Of a stretch of 64,000 bases of DNA, positions 8,723 to 16,464 are shown piece by piece. The stretch is from NCBI RefSeq assembly GCF_900637205.1, contig NZ_LR134355.1:2542001-2606000 (forward strand), given 5' to 3'. Position numbers and translations under genes: made by a program. This stretch comes from Mycolicibacterium chitae. Its GTDB lineage: Bacteria; Actinomycetota; Actinomycetes; Mycobacteriales; Mycobacteriaceae. The notes below the pieces were generated by a model that saw nothing but the letters and a program-made list of their open reading frames with translations, was not told where the DNA came from and did no database searches. How positions within the stretch are numbered: position 1 is the first letter of the stretch; each line of letters begins with the position of its first letter.

Positions 8723-8744
8723 TTACATGTAACATGTCGACATG
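8723..8744. promoter_or_regulatory. Tandem palindromes over the mazE start (autoregulatory operator)
   Basis: TTACATGTAA (8723-8732) is followed directly by CATGTCGACATG (8733-8744), and the second palindrome includes the antitoxin ATG. This arrangement fits binding of the MazE or MazEF complex to its own promoter. The absence of a ribosome-binding site suggests a leaderless or near-leaderless transcript. Confidence 0.55.
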
Positions 8745-8948
8745 GCGGTGAGGGACAGGGTAGGCGAGTACAGGCGGCGGATGCGCGAGCGCGGCCTGCG
8801 GCCGCTGCAAGTCTGGGTGCCGGACGTGCGCACTGAGAGTTTCGCCGCCGAGGCGCATCGCCAGGCTTCGTTGGTCGCAAGAGCGGACGAGAGCAACGAC
8901 GACCAGGACTTTATCGAGGCTGTCTCGACGCCCTGGGATGAGGAGTGA
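8742..8948 (+). CDS. MazE-type antitoxin
   Basis: A 68-residue protein, [42 protein letters not shown]. It resembles the DUF3018 / antitoxin MazE-like family with a short basic DNA-binding N-terminus and an acidic C-terminal tail ([13 protein letters not shown]), suited to blocking the toxin. It overlaps the toxin gene by 4 nt. Confidence 0.85.
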   Translation: MAVRDRVGEYRRRMRERGLRPLQVWVPDVRTESFAAEAHRQASLVARADESNDDQDFIEAVSTPWDEE

Positions 8949-9277
8949 ACCGAGGGGAGATCTGGACGGTAGCGGGGGGCATCTACGCGGGGAAGTCACG
9001 TCCGGCGGTGATCGTTCAGGATGACCTCTTTGACGCCACGGGTTCAGTGACGGTTGCGCCCATGACCAGCACGTTGTTGGATGCGCCGTTGATGCGCATT
9101 CGGATAACCGGCGGACAAGGTCGGCTATCGGGACTGGACCACGACAGCGACGTGATGATCGATCAGCTCACCACCGTCAGAAGGTCGAACGTTCACGTCC
9201 GAGTCGGCCGGCTCACTGCGGAACAAGTCGTCGAGGTGGAGCGGGCGATGATGGCATTCCTTGGACTGGCCCGGTAA
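8945..9277 (+). CDS. MazF/PemK family endoribonuclease toxin
   Basis: A 110-residue MazF-fold toxin. The signature [11 protein letters not shown] at the N-terminus, [13 protein letters not shown] and [14 protein letters not shown] are the conserved MazF blocks containing the catalytic Arg and Ser/Thr region. The GTG start overlaps the antitoxin stop. MazF enzymes cut mRNA, tRNA or rRNA at short motifs. A dif-like site follows 40 bp downstream. Confidence 0.92.
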   Translation: MNRGEIWTVAGGIYAGKSRPAVIVQDDLFDATGSVTVAPMTSTLLDAPLMRIRITGGQGRLSGLDHDSDVMIDQLTTVRRSNVHVRVGRLTAEQVVEVERAMMAFLGLAR

Positions 9278-9316
9278 ATGAAAACCGTTGGGCTTGAGCG
9301 TAATTAGGTGCAGTTT

Positions 9317-9344
9317 AGTTGACATAATGTAGCTTATCGGCACA
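9317..9344 (-). other. dif: dif-like XerC/XerD recombination site
   Basis: On the minus strand the site reads TGTGCCGATAA, then GCTACA, then TTATGTCAACT: the 11-6-11 architecture of dif. The right arm matches the E. coli XerD arm (TTATGTTAAAT) at 9 of 11 positions and the left arm ends in the conserved ATAA. From memory it agrees with the actinobacterial dif consensus at about 24 of 28 positions. It lies in a gene-free gap between the mazEF toxin gene and IS21-like repeats. It is either the chromosomal terminus dif or an Xer-type attachment site. Confidence 0.7.
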
Positions 9345-9398
9345 ATGGGGACCTGGGGCTTCGGGCGCACTGTCCGATCCGGGGTCTCTTGCTGTCCG

Positions 9399-9572
9399 AT
9401 CCGCTACTTCTTGAGAGTGTTCCGCGACTATCTGAGGGCATTCCGGATCCGACTGTTTTTCCGCGACCATCTGAGAGTGTCCGTTGTTGCAGCTCCCGGC
9501 CTCACGGCAGGCTCCAGATGCCGCGGCGACGACCGTTGCGGCTTCCGAATCCGCTACTGGTTGAGAGTGCCG
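9399..9572 (-). repeat. IS21-like multiple terminal repeats, transposase absent
   Basis: Four related 20-22 bp units lie at about 9399-9420, 9420-9442, 9459-9481 and 9545-9572. Read on the minus strand they share ACTCTCA, then a few bases, then GTMGCGGAW. Arrays of such repeats at the ends are typical of IS21-family elements. No istA/istB gene is nearby, so this is probably a solitary remnant end. The spurious minus-strand open frame across it shows the repeats as HSQ-x-VA motifs. Confidence 0.5.
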
Positions 9573-9828
9573 GACAGCCCGCATCGCGACTCGAGTCGGG
9601 TCTGGATGCAGCGCTGCCATCCCAGGCGGGTTCGCGCCGGCGATGCCCCACTGCGGTCCCTGGGTCATGTCTTGCGGCTGGCGCCGGCCTCGGCCCCTGC
9701 GCACGGACCTCCCTCGTGAGATTGCTAGATACGTCACAGTGACGGAACGTCTACGGCGGGCTGCTCAGCGAATCATGCTGTTGTGTTTCATGTTTCGCGA
9801 CTGCCAGGCTTGCCAGCCCGCTGCGATA
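9573..9828. other. Gene-free stretch
   Basis: Open frames here are short and lack protein-like composition. No RNA gene, promoter or convincing hairpin was seen. It separates the IS21-like repeats from the truncated kinase gene and is probably debris. Confidence 0.5.
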
Positions 9829-10265
9829 TCAGCTGGTACCCAACGCGTCCGCCACTGCGGGCGGGATCTTTGGCTCAGCGAACTCGGGATACCACCTGAG
9901 GACGATGTCGCGCAGCGCAACCTCGGCTTCTAGCTGACAGGTCACTGCGACGAGTCCGACAAGGGTGCGGAACATCAACGCATGCTCTGCCGGGACGTTC
10001 AATCTAGCGGCGGCGAGAAAATCATGACCGCGAACAAGGCCTTGAAGTCGAGGAACCTGCCGTTGCAGCCAATCCCTGCTGAACTTGAACCGGTCCTCCC
10101 ACAGCGGTTCTACGATCGGTCCAAAGTTCGCCAGGACATCCTCGGGTCGAACGTCGACACCTGAATCGCTGAAACCCATCGCCTGCAATCGGTCCGACAA
10201 ATCCCTCTGGGCCGCCGTGCGGATCTCACCGTCGGGTAGCAGATCCAGCGGCACGGATCTCACGA
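9829..10265 (-). pseudogene. 3' fragment of ABC1/AarF-type kinase gene, truncated by IS256 copy 2
   Basis: About 145 C-terminal residues remain (from LVRSVPLDLLPDGEIRTAAQ to VADALGTS). The helical tail with VPAEHALMFRTLVGLVAVTCQLEAEVALRDIVLRWYPEF resembles the C-terminal part of ABC1/AarF/UbiB kinase-like proteins. The kinase core is missing, and no matching 5' part lies beyond the IS. The frame opens into the IS end, but no native start remains, so the gene is dead. Confidence 0.65.
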
Positions 10266-11732
10266 GATAGTGCCCCTTGGGGTGGTGGACTTCGGATCGG
10301 CGTGGGTTCACGCGTGGTGATCAACGAGTCGTGGTGAATGCTAGGCGATTTGGCGTTGTGAGGAAACCGGTTCGGTCACTGGGTGGGCGGCGGCGTGTTT
10401 TGCGTCGATGACTTTGCGCAGCTCAGCCATGGACACCTCGGACAGGTAGCGGCGGGTGACCTGCCATTCGTCGTGGGCCTCGATGACCACCGCGGTGGCC
10501 AGCCGTAGGAACGCGGCGGGGTTGGGGAAGATCTCCACGACATCGGCACGGCGTTTGATCTCCTTGTTGAGCCGCTCGATGGGATTGTTCGACCAGATCT
10601 TCTGCCAGTGGGTGCGCGGGAACGCGGTAAAGGCCAGCACGTCGGCTTTCGCCTCATCCATCATCGCGGCCACCTTCGGAAAACTGCCCGAGAGCGTGTC
10701 AGCGACCTGATCCCACTGCGCAGCCACATCAGCGGGGTCGGTGTGGGCGAAGATCGTCTTGACCGCCGCGGTGACCGCCGGGGCGTGTTTGGCGGCCACC
10801 GCGCCATGCAGGTTGCGCATGAAATGGACCCGGCAGCGCTGCCAGGACGACCCGGTGAACTGCTGGGCCACGGCGGCTTTCAACCCGGCGTGGGCATCAG
10901 AGATCACCAGGTGCACCCCGGAAAGGCCGCGGGCCTTGAGCGAGGCCAGAAACTCCCGCCAGAACTCGAAAGACTCGCTGTCACCGACCGCGGTGCCCAG
11001 CACCTCACGGGTCCCGTCGATCGAGACTCCGGTGGCCACCACCAACGCGTGAGAGACCACGTGGGCGCCGACGCGGACTTTGCAGAAGGTGGCGTCGCAG
11101 AAGACGTACGGGAACGTGGTGTGGGTCAGGCTGCGGGTACGGAAAGCCTCGATCTCGCGGTCGAGGCCGGCGCAGACGCGCGAGACCTCCGATTTGGAGA
11201 CCCCGGATCCAACCCCGAGTGCGGCGACCAGGCCATCGACGCTGCGGGTCGACACGCCATGGACGTAGGCCTCCATGATCACCGCATGCAGGGCCTTGTC
11301 GATGCGACGGCGCCGTTCCAGCAGCGAGGGGAAGAAGGAGCCGGCCCGCAGTTTGGGGATCTTGACCTCGATATCGCCGGAGGTCGTCGATACCGTCTTG
11401 GGCCGATGCCCGTTGCGGTGCGTGCTGCGTTCGCCGCTGCGTTGGTAGCGTCCGGCCCCGATGGTCTCGGTGGCCTCGGCCTCGATCAACGCCTGCAGCC
11501 CGGCGCGGATCAGCTCGGCGAACACCGCCCCAGCATCAGCGGACTTGAGTGCATCGAGCTGGGCGAGCAAGGCAGAATGGTCCTGGGTCATCGCGTGGTG
11601 CGTCCTTTGCTTGAGTCACTTGGTAGGTAACTCACTGACCACTACGCGATGGCCCGCCCGAAAGCCTTCACCGACACACCCGGGCCCGGGTCGTCCTCAG
11701 CTCCGAAACCCCACCACCCCAGGGGACTTACC
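10266..11732 (-). mobile_element. IS256-family insertion sequence, copy 2 (1467 bp)
   Basis: It has the same ends and length as copy 1, in the same orientation. Flanking 9-mers differ (ATCTCACGA on the left, CGCTTCTGG on the right), so there is no target duplication. That suggests a deletion or exchange next to the element after insertion. One base difference from copy 1 is apparent in the coding part (position 11233). Confidence 0.93.
10341..11591 (-). CDS. IS256-family transposase, copy 2
   Basis: Identical to the copy-1 transposase except D120G. The triad D166, D232 and E339 is intact. The substitution lies in the N-terminal half, outside the catalytic residues, so activity is not obviously lost. 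Confidence 0.95.
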   Translation of the reverse strand: MTQDHSALLAQLDALKSADAGAVFAELIRAGLQALIEAEATETIGAGRYQRSGERSTHRNGHRPKTVSTTSGDIEVKIPKLRAGSFFPSLLERRRRIDKALHAVIMEAYVHGVSTRSVDGLVAALGVGSGVSKSEVSRVCAGLDREIEAFRTRSLTHTTFPYVFCDATFCKVRVGAHVVSHALVVATGVSIDGTREVLGTAVGDSESFEFWREFLASLKARGLSGVHLVISDAHAGLKAAVAQQFTGSSWQRCRVHFMRNLHGAVAAKHAPAVTAAVKTIFAHTDPADVAAQWDQVADTLSGSFPKVAAMMDEAKADVLAFTAFPRTHWQKIWSNNPIERLNKEIKRRADVVEIFPNPAAFLRLATAVVIEAHDEWQVTRRYLSEVSMAELRKVIDAKHAAAHPVTEPVSSQRQIA

Positions 11733-11961
11733 CGCTTCTGGCCCCACCCGACTACGGCGCGGCCCGCAGCGCCCACTGGCAGGCCGGCCAACTTGGCGCC
11801 TCGATGCAGAGCGTGGCGCGGCACCTTCGGCACATCAACATGATGACAGCCGCGGCGCCGGCAGAACGGCGTTTGTGCAGAAGGGCCGGCGTCCGCAGGT
11901 CGGGAGACCTTCGAGGCCTCGCGCGAGGAGCGCGGAGACGCCGCTACGGATCGTAGACCGG
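11733..11961. other. Unassigned debris right of IS256 copy 2
   Basis: One plus-strand frame entering from the IS (PLLAPPDYGAARSAHWQAGQ then LGASMQSVARHLRHIN) looks protein-like for about 45 residues and then becomes Arg-rich noise. It may be the 3' end of a gene lost in the deletion next to the IS. No family recognised. Confidence 0.3.
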
Positions 11962-12237
11962 CTACTCCTCCCCCGATGTGGATTTCCTGCCACCCTTCGG
12001 GCGGCGCGCATCGGCGCGGAAGCGTTGTTGCGCACCCTGTTTGGTGAGGCCATAGGTGGCGCCGATTTTGCTCCAGGACGTGCCATGCTCCCGCGCGGCC
12101 CGCACCTGCGCGAGCTCCAGTGCCTCCGCCAACTCGCGGATCTGCCGGGCCGCATCGAGGCGGCTCAGGGGGTCGGTCGCGGCGTCCAGTTCCGCGAGCG
12201 CGTCCGCCAACTGCTGGTGGGGTGCGTGCGCATCCAT
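11962..12237 (-). CDS. Small helix-turn-helix protein
   Basis: A 91-residue protein: a helical N-terminal half (LADALAELDAATDPLSRLDAARQIRELAEALELAQVRAARE) followed by a sigma-region-4-like helix-turn-helix, GTSWSKIGATYGLTKQGAQQRFR, and a basic tail. This is a common actinobacterial family of unknown function. The ATG at 12237 is chosen because the upstream frame reads across the divergent promoter. It faces the lysine-rich mini-gene, and the repeated palindrome between them is a likely target. Confidence 0.8.
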   Translation of the reverse strand: MDAHAPHQQLADALAELDAATDPLSRLDAARQIRELAEALELAQVRAAREHGTSWSKIGATYGLTKQGAQQRFRADARRPKGGRKSTSGEE

Positions 12238-12273
12238 GGACGCAGCATAGAGGGTCGATTGCACTCCCGGCGG

Positions 12274-12332
12274 CAACGATTTGTTGACACTTTCGTCAAC
12301 GCATGATTGACTAAGGGCAACAATTCGTTGAC
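12274..12332. promoter_or_regulatory. Two 15-bp palindromic repeats in the divergent HTH/mini-gene promoter
   Basis: CAACGATTTGTTGAC (12274-12288) and CAACAATTCGTTGAC (12318-12332) match at 13 of 15 positions, and each contains CAAC-N5-GTTG. A further inverted repeat, GTTGAC-ACTTTC-GTCAAC, spans 12283-12300. The repeats flank the likely promoter of the mini-gene and are candidate operators for the adjacent HTH protein. Confidence 0.5.
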
Positions 12333-12349
12333 GGCAAGGAGGTGTGACC

Positions 12350-12400
12350 ATGTCGAAGAAGAAGGACAAGAAGAAGGACAAGAAAAAGAAGAAGAAGTAA
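12350..12400 (+). CDS. 16-residue lysine-rich miniprotein
   Basis: The frame encodes MSKKKDKKKDKKKKKK. It has a perfect Shine-Dalgarno AAGGAGGT (12336-12343), 6 nt before the ATG, and is followed 17 nt after the stop by a very strong hairpin. A full set of translation and termination signals around 17 codons argues that it is a gene rather than a chance frame. It has 12 Lys and 2 Asp and could bind nucleic acid or anionic lipid, or act as a leader; function unknown. Confidence 0.6.
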   Translation: MSKKKDKKKDKKKKKK

Positions 12401-12404
12401 CCTT

Positions 12405-12461
12405 CTCGACGAATGACAGCGGCGCGACGGCATTGGATGCCGTCGCGCCGCTAGCGTCGAG
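12405..12461 (+). terminator. Nested long hairpin after the miniprotein gene
   Basis: The inner stem AGCGGCGCGACGGCA (12418-12432) pairs perfectly with 12438-12452 across a 5-nt loop. An outer stem, CTCGACG (12405-12411) with CGTCGAG (12455-12461), encloses it. There is no U-tract. It serves the mini-gene and possibly the convergent membrane-protein gene. Confidence 0.75.
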
Positions 12462-12513
12462 CCTCGTTGGCGCATGGCGATCTCGTCGTCGCGCGCTCAC
12501 TGACGAAAAAGAA

Positions 12514-13053
12514 CTACTTGCGATCGGGCCGGTGCGGCTCCGCGCTTGGCGGTGGCCAGGTGATCGTGTCGCCGCTCTCGCGGACACCCCACTTGCGCTT
12601 CGAGGTCTGCCGCATATCCGGATGCGAATCCTGCAGCGGGGTGATCGCCACCGCGACCCACACTGCCGTGAGCGTGGCCGCGGCCACGGCGGCCACGCCG
12701 GTGGAAGTCGCCAGGATCGGGCCCGCCGAGCCGGTACGTGACCACCAGAACGCCCCGACGCCGGCGACAGTCGACAACCCGGACAGGTATGCCGCCGCGA
12801 CGCACCAGCGGAACCGGCGACGCCGCAGTGTGGCGACCGAACTGATCGCGGCAGCGGCGCCCAGCGCGGAGGTGACCAGCGGTAGGGCCCCTCCTATCAC
12901 CCATTCGGTGATTCCGGTCATGATCAGCACCGTGGTCGCCGCCCACGCCACCCGTCGTGCCCATGGGGGCAGACGGATGTCGTCGAACACCCGGTGTTCG
13001 ATCTGCTCGAGGGTCTCTTCGATCGACTGGTGGCGCGACCGCAGACGGAACAC
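12514..13053 (-). CDS. Hypothetical membrane protein
   Basis: A 179-residue protein with a charged N-terminus (IEETLEQIEHRVFDDIRLPPWARR) and four hydrophobic segments: VAWAATTVLIMTGITEWVIGG, LPLVTSALGAAAAISSVATL, CVAAAYLSGLSTVAGVGAFWW and ILATSTGVAAVAAATLTAVWVAVAI. The C-terminal tail is polar and basic. No family recognised; the start ATG follows AGGAGG (AGGAGGTGAGCC, about 5 nt spacing). Confidence 0.7.
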   Translation of the reverse strand: MFRLRSRHQSIEETLEQIEHRVFDDIRLPPWARRVAWAATTVLIMTGITEWVIGGALPLVTSALGAAAAISSVATLRRRRFRWCVAAAYLSGLSTVAGVGAFWWSRTGSAGPILATSTGVAAVAAATLTAVWVAVAITPLQDSHPDMRQTSKRKWGVRESGDTITWPPPSAEPHRPDRK

Positions 13054-13359
13054 GGGGGCTCACCTCCTAGACAATGCCCGAGGTCGACGATAGTCGCGCC
13101 TGCAATCGTCGGCGAATCCCTCGTTTCCGCGGGCCTTAACTGCAGGTTCGTAGTACTCGATTAGGGCCGCGACACGACACACGAGTTCACGGATAACGAC
13201 GACTATCCGTGACCAGGCTGCAAAGCTGGTCCTGTGTCCGAAGCGGCAGCAACTCACGGTTCGATGGCCTTCGACTGCGATGACGCCGCCTCGACGGGTC
13301 CCCCGTCATCCGAGGACCACGGGGCCAACGAATCTTCGGCGCACACAAGGAGTGCAGCG
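13054..13359. promoter_or_regulatory. Divergent intergenic region with a 26-bp interrupted palindrome
   Basis: TCACGGATA (13187-13195) and TATCCGTGA (13204-13212) form a perfect 9-bp inverted repeat with an 8-nt spacer, midway between divergent genes. It is a plausible operator. No other gene is supported here; an in-frame GTG at 13234 could extend the downstream hydrolase but lacks a ribosome site. Confidence 0.4.
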
Positions 13360-14556
13360 GTGAGACGCTCGACCTGGCTGGGCCTGGCCGCCGCGGCCAC
13401 ACCGTTGGTAGCCGCCGGTATGGCCGGGGCCCGTGAGGTCGCCCGCGCGGAGACGGCCCGGAGGCGCGGCGTCACCACCCGCGACGACGTGCCGATACCG
13501 GAGCCCTCGTTCGGGCTCGGGGTGGCCGCAGCCGTCGACGCGCTGCTAGCGGCGCCGATGCCGCTGCTGTCGTCGCTGGGATCAGCGCAGGACTATGCGG
13601 CGGCCTCGACCGAACTCGACGCCGCGGTCCGCTACTACGGTGACGCCGGTTGGCTGGACGCTCCGCAGCTTCGGCACCGGCGCCCGAACGCGCCGGATGA
13701 CGTTCGGATCGCGGCCCTTTCACCCGGACGGGAGATCGCCCGGTTCGACAGCGGCTGGCGGCCGGAGAAGCGCGAGCCCGGCGGCGATCGCTGGCGGACG
13801 TTCCGCGCCAACGAACGGGTGTCGGTTCCGCTGCTGCGTCACCCCGGTGCTCCCCGACCATGGCTCGTCGTCGTCCACGGGCAAGGGATGGGACGGCCGT
13901 CGGACGCCAAGATGCTGCGCGTGCGCCATCTGCACGAGGAACTCGGCATCAACATCGCCATGCCCGTGCTCCCGCTGCACGGTCCGCGCTCCTGCGGCTT
14001 CTCCCCTTCGCGGCAGTTCGCGTCCAACATCTTCGCGATCAACAACGTGCTGGGGCTCACCCAGTCGGTGTGGGACATCCGGCGGCTGCTGCAGTGGCTG
14101 CGCGAAGACCAGCAGGCGCCGTCGGTCGGCCTGCTCGGCGTATCGCTGGGCTCCTACGTCGTCAACCTGCTCTCGACGCTCGACGGCGACCTGGCTTGTC
14201 TCGTAGCCATCGTCCCGACCAGCGACCTGGCCGCGTCGATGCGCGACGCCGAGCCGATCACGCCGGCCAAACGCCGTTGGCACCGCAAGGTGCACGACCA
14301 TCGCTCGGAGCTCGTACACCGCGTCGTCTCACCGCTGGCCCGGCCGTGCCTGGTCCCCCACCAGCGGCGCCACATCGTGGCCGGACAGGTCGACCGGATC
14401 GCGCCGCCGCGCGGTGCCGCCCAGCTCTGGCGGCACTGGGGCGAACCGTCGATCGCGTGGTGCCCACGCGGCCACGTCACCGCGTGGCGGGGAGCGGCCT
14501 ACGACGACCACATCGCCTCGCTCCTCGCCTCGTCCGGGCTGCGACACCATTCCTGA
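13360..14556 (+). CDS. Alpha/beta-hydrolase fold protein
   Basis: A roughly 398-residue protein with a hydrophobic N-terminus (STWLGLAAAATPLVAAGMAG), then a hydrolase domain. This shows WLVVVHGQGMG (oxyanion-type loop), the nucleophile elbow GVSLGSY, and a late His in PRGHVTAWRG. The GTG at 13360 is chosen because AAGGAG lies about 6 nt upstream. It precedes the acyltransferase gene by 18 nt and is likely co-transcribed with it, suggesting a lipid ester substrate. Confidence 0.8.
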   Translation: MRRSTWLGLAAAATPLVAAGMAGAREVARAETARRRGVTTRDDVPIPEPSFGLGVAAAVDALLAAPMPLLSSLGSAQDYAAASTELDAAVRYYGDAGWLDAPQLRHRRPNAPDDVRIAALSPGREIARFDSGWRPEKREPGGDRWRTFRANERVSVPLLRHPGAPRPWLVVVHGQGMGRPSDAKMLRVRHLHEELGINIAMPVLPLHGPRSCGFSPSRQFASNIFAINNVLGLTQSVWDIRRLLQWLREDQQAPSVGLLGVSLGSYVVNLLSTLDGDLACLVAIVPTSDLAASMRDAEPITPAKRRWHRKVHDHRSELVHRVVSPLARPCLVPHQRRHIVAGQVDRIAPPRGAAQLWRHWGEPSIAWCPRGHVTAWRGAAYDDHIASLLASSGLRHHS

Positions 14557-14574
14557 GGGAGCCAGGGGGAAACC

Positions 14575-16041
14575 ATGCGTCAGCTTTCCAGTGCCGACTG
14601 GACGATGGTGTCACTCGACACCGCGACAGCGCACAACACCATCGGCATCGTCGGCATCTACGACCCCTCGACGCGCACCGAGACGCGCGACCCGGTCACC
14701 TACGAGGAGGTCCTCAAGTACGTCGAGGCACGCCTTCATGTCGCCGAAAGCTTCCGGGAACGGCTGGTGCACGTGCCCTTTGGGCTGGACCGGCCCTGGT
14801 GGATCCGGGACGGCGACTTCGATCTGGAATACCACGTCCGGCACATCGCCCTGCCGCGTCCGGGTAGCTGGCGGCAGCTGTGCACCCAGATCGCGCGTAT
14901 CCACGCTCGGCCCCTGGACCTGACCAGGCCGCCCTGGGAGCTGTACCTGATCGATGGGCTCGACGGCGTCGACCATCTGCCGCAGGGCGCCTTCGCCGTG
15001 TTCCTGCGGGTGCACCACTCCGCCATCGATGGTGTCGCCGGCGCCGAGATCCTCACCGCGCTGCACAGCCACGAGCCCGACGACGGACCGCCGCCGGTCC
15101 CGGAGGACTACCAGTGGGAACCGGACTCCATGCCGTCCGACCTCGGCCTGTTGAGCCGCGCTGCGCTGCATGGTGCTGTCCGGCCTGTCGACGTGCTGCG
15201 TCAGGTCCGCAAGCTCGCGCCGCAACTGCCCGCGCTGGTCACCGACACCCGGGACCCGGCCGTGACATCGCCGGCGTCGCTGGCCAAGGCGACCCGCTTC
15301 AACCAGGTGGTCTCGCCGCATCGCGTGTTCGGCACCGCCTACACGACGCTGGACGTCCTCAAGGAGATCCGCGCGGCGATGCCGCAAGCCACGATCAACG
15401 ACGTCGGCGTCGCCATCGTCGGCGGGGCCATCCGGCGCTATCTGCTCGACAAGGACGAGTTGCCCGACGAGGCCATGGTGGCGATGATGCCCATCTCGGT
15501 CCGGCCGACGGCCACCCGCTCCAGCGGCACCACGGTCTCGGCGACCAGCACCGGGACCAGCGGCAATGAATACTCGGTTGCACCCATCACGATGGCGACC
15601 GACGAAGACGACCCGCTCGACCGGCTCGCGCGCATCGTGAAATCGACTGCGCACGTCAAGGATTCGGGTGCGCACCCGGTCCGATCGCTGATCGCGATGT
15701 CGGAGGAGGCCTTCGGCGGCCTGATCGGCACGGTGCAACGCGCCGCCGTGCGCGCCCTGAGTCGGCGTGGGCGCACCGTCGCCGCTCATACCTTGGTGAG
15801 CAACGTCCCTGGGCCGCTGACCCCGATGTACTTCTGTGGCGCGCAGATGGTCGACACCACCGGGCTTGGTCCGGTGCTCGACGGCATGGGGCTCAACAAC
15901 GGCATCGGCAGTTACGGCAACCGCGTGACGTTCTGCTTCACCGCCGACCGCAAGGCCCTCCCCGACCCCGAGGTGTACGAGCAGTGCCTCAGCGGCGCTG
16001 TCGAGGAGTTGCTCGAGGCCGCCCGCGAGGTCCAAGGCTGA
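14575..16041 (+). CDS. Wax ester synthase / acyl-CoA:diacylglycerol acyltransferase (WS/DGAT)
   Basis: This 488-residue protein is full length for the family. The catalytic HHxxxDG motif is HHSAIDG (147-153). The PPWELYLIDGL block before it and the C-terminal NVPGPLTPMYFCGAQM and GMGLNNGIGSYGNRVTFCFTAD stretches are WS/DGAT hallmarks. It catalyses the last step of triacylglycerol or wax ester storage at the membrane or lipid droplet. Mycobacteria carry many paralogues (tgs genes). The hydrolase just upstream may act in the same lipid pool. Confidence 0.95.
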   Translation: MRQLSSADWTMVSLDTATAHNTIGIVGIYDPSTRTETRDPVTYEEVLKYVEARLHVAESFRERLVHVPFGLDRPWWIRDGDFDLEYHVRHIALPRPGSWRQLCTQIARIHARPLDLTRPPWELYLIDGLDGVDHLPQGAFAVFLRVHHSAIDGVAGAEILTALHSHEPDDGPPPVPEDYQWEPDSMPSDLGLLSRAALHGAVRPVDVLRQVRKLAPQLPALVTDTRDPAVTSPASLAKATRFNQVVSPHRVFGTAYTTLDVLKEIRAAMPQATINDVGVAIVGGAIRRYLLDKDELPDEAMVAMMPISVRPTATRSSGTTVSATSTGTSGNEYSVAPITMATDEDDPLDRLARIVKSTAHVKDSGAHPVRSLIAMSEEAFGGLIGTVQRAAVRALSRRGRTVAAHTLVSNVPGPLTPMYFCGAQMVDTTGLGPVLDGMGLNNGIGSYGNRVTFCFTADRKALPDPEVYEQCLSGAVEELLEAAREVQG

Positions 16042-16050
16042 CGTGCGGGC

Positions 16051-16464
16051 TCATGCCGAGCCGCCCGGCGACGCGGTGTCGAAACCGACTGCGCGACAGC
16101 CCTCCAACAGCCGGTGGTCGTAGGTGACGAACGTCGTGAGCTCACGCCTGATCTGGGCGGCCGAGGCAAGGTGAATCGCGTCCAGTGAGCGCAGGCGGGC
16201 GGGGCCGATCGTTTCGGCCAAGGTGATCACGGCGTCGGTCAACGGCAGAATGTCCAGGCCGTCGAGCAGATAGAGTGCACGCTCGTGAAGTCCCGGCTCC
16301 CCCAGCCGCGCAACAGCTCTCATCAATTCGACACGGCCGAGGGCGCTCGTCACCGCGTGGTCTTCGCCGTGGTCGCGCTGTTCGAGGAGCCACGACTGCA
16401 GGTCTGGTGTCTCGGCTTCGGCGACGAGCAGCTTGGTCAGGGCAGACGTGTCCAGGTAGATCAA
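16051..16464 (-). CDS. vapC: VapC-family PIN toxin
   Basis: A 137-residue PIN RNase with [18 protein letters not shown] (D5), the mid-domain Glu in [13 protein letters not shown], and [12 protein letters not shown] supplying the third acid. The last acid sits in TYDHRLLEG. It overlaps the antitoxin stop by 4 nt. It lies convergent to the acyltransferase with only 9 nt between stops. Confidence 0.92.
   Translation of the reverse strand: MIYLDTSALTKLLVAEAETPDLQSWLLEQRDHGEDHAVTSALGRVELMRAVARLGEPGLHERALYLLDGLDILPLTDAVITLAETIGPARLRSLDAIHLASAAQIRRELTTFVTYDHRLLEGCRAVGFDTASPGGSA

Noticed and set aside
9315..9737. 140-codon minus-strand frame with HSQ-x-VA repeats
   Set aside because: The repeats are explained by the DNA-level IS21-like terminal units, and the frame includes the dif-like site; no protein family.
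3394..11732. The two IS256 copies as a composite transposon carrying toxin-antitoxin genes
   Set aside because: The outer flanks share no duplication, and copy 1 has its own 9-bp repeat, so it inserted alone. Same orientation and near identity only show recent spread.
12497..13063. 188-codon alternative minus-strand frame opposite or over the membrane protein
   Set aside because: Arg/His/Gly-rich without hydrophobic segments, whereas the overlapping frame has clear membrane helices.
14611..16035. 474-codon open frame on the minus strand
   Set aside because: It is exactly opposite the WS/DGAT gene, with Arg/Ala/Gly-rich composition and no domain; an antisense effect of GC-rich codons.
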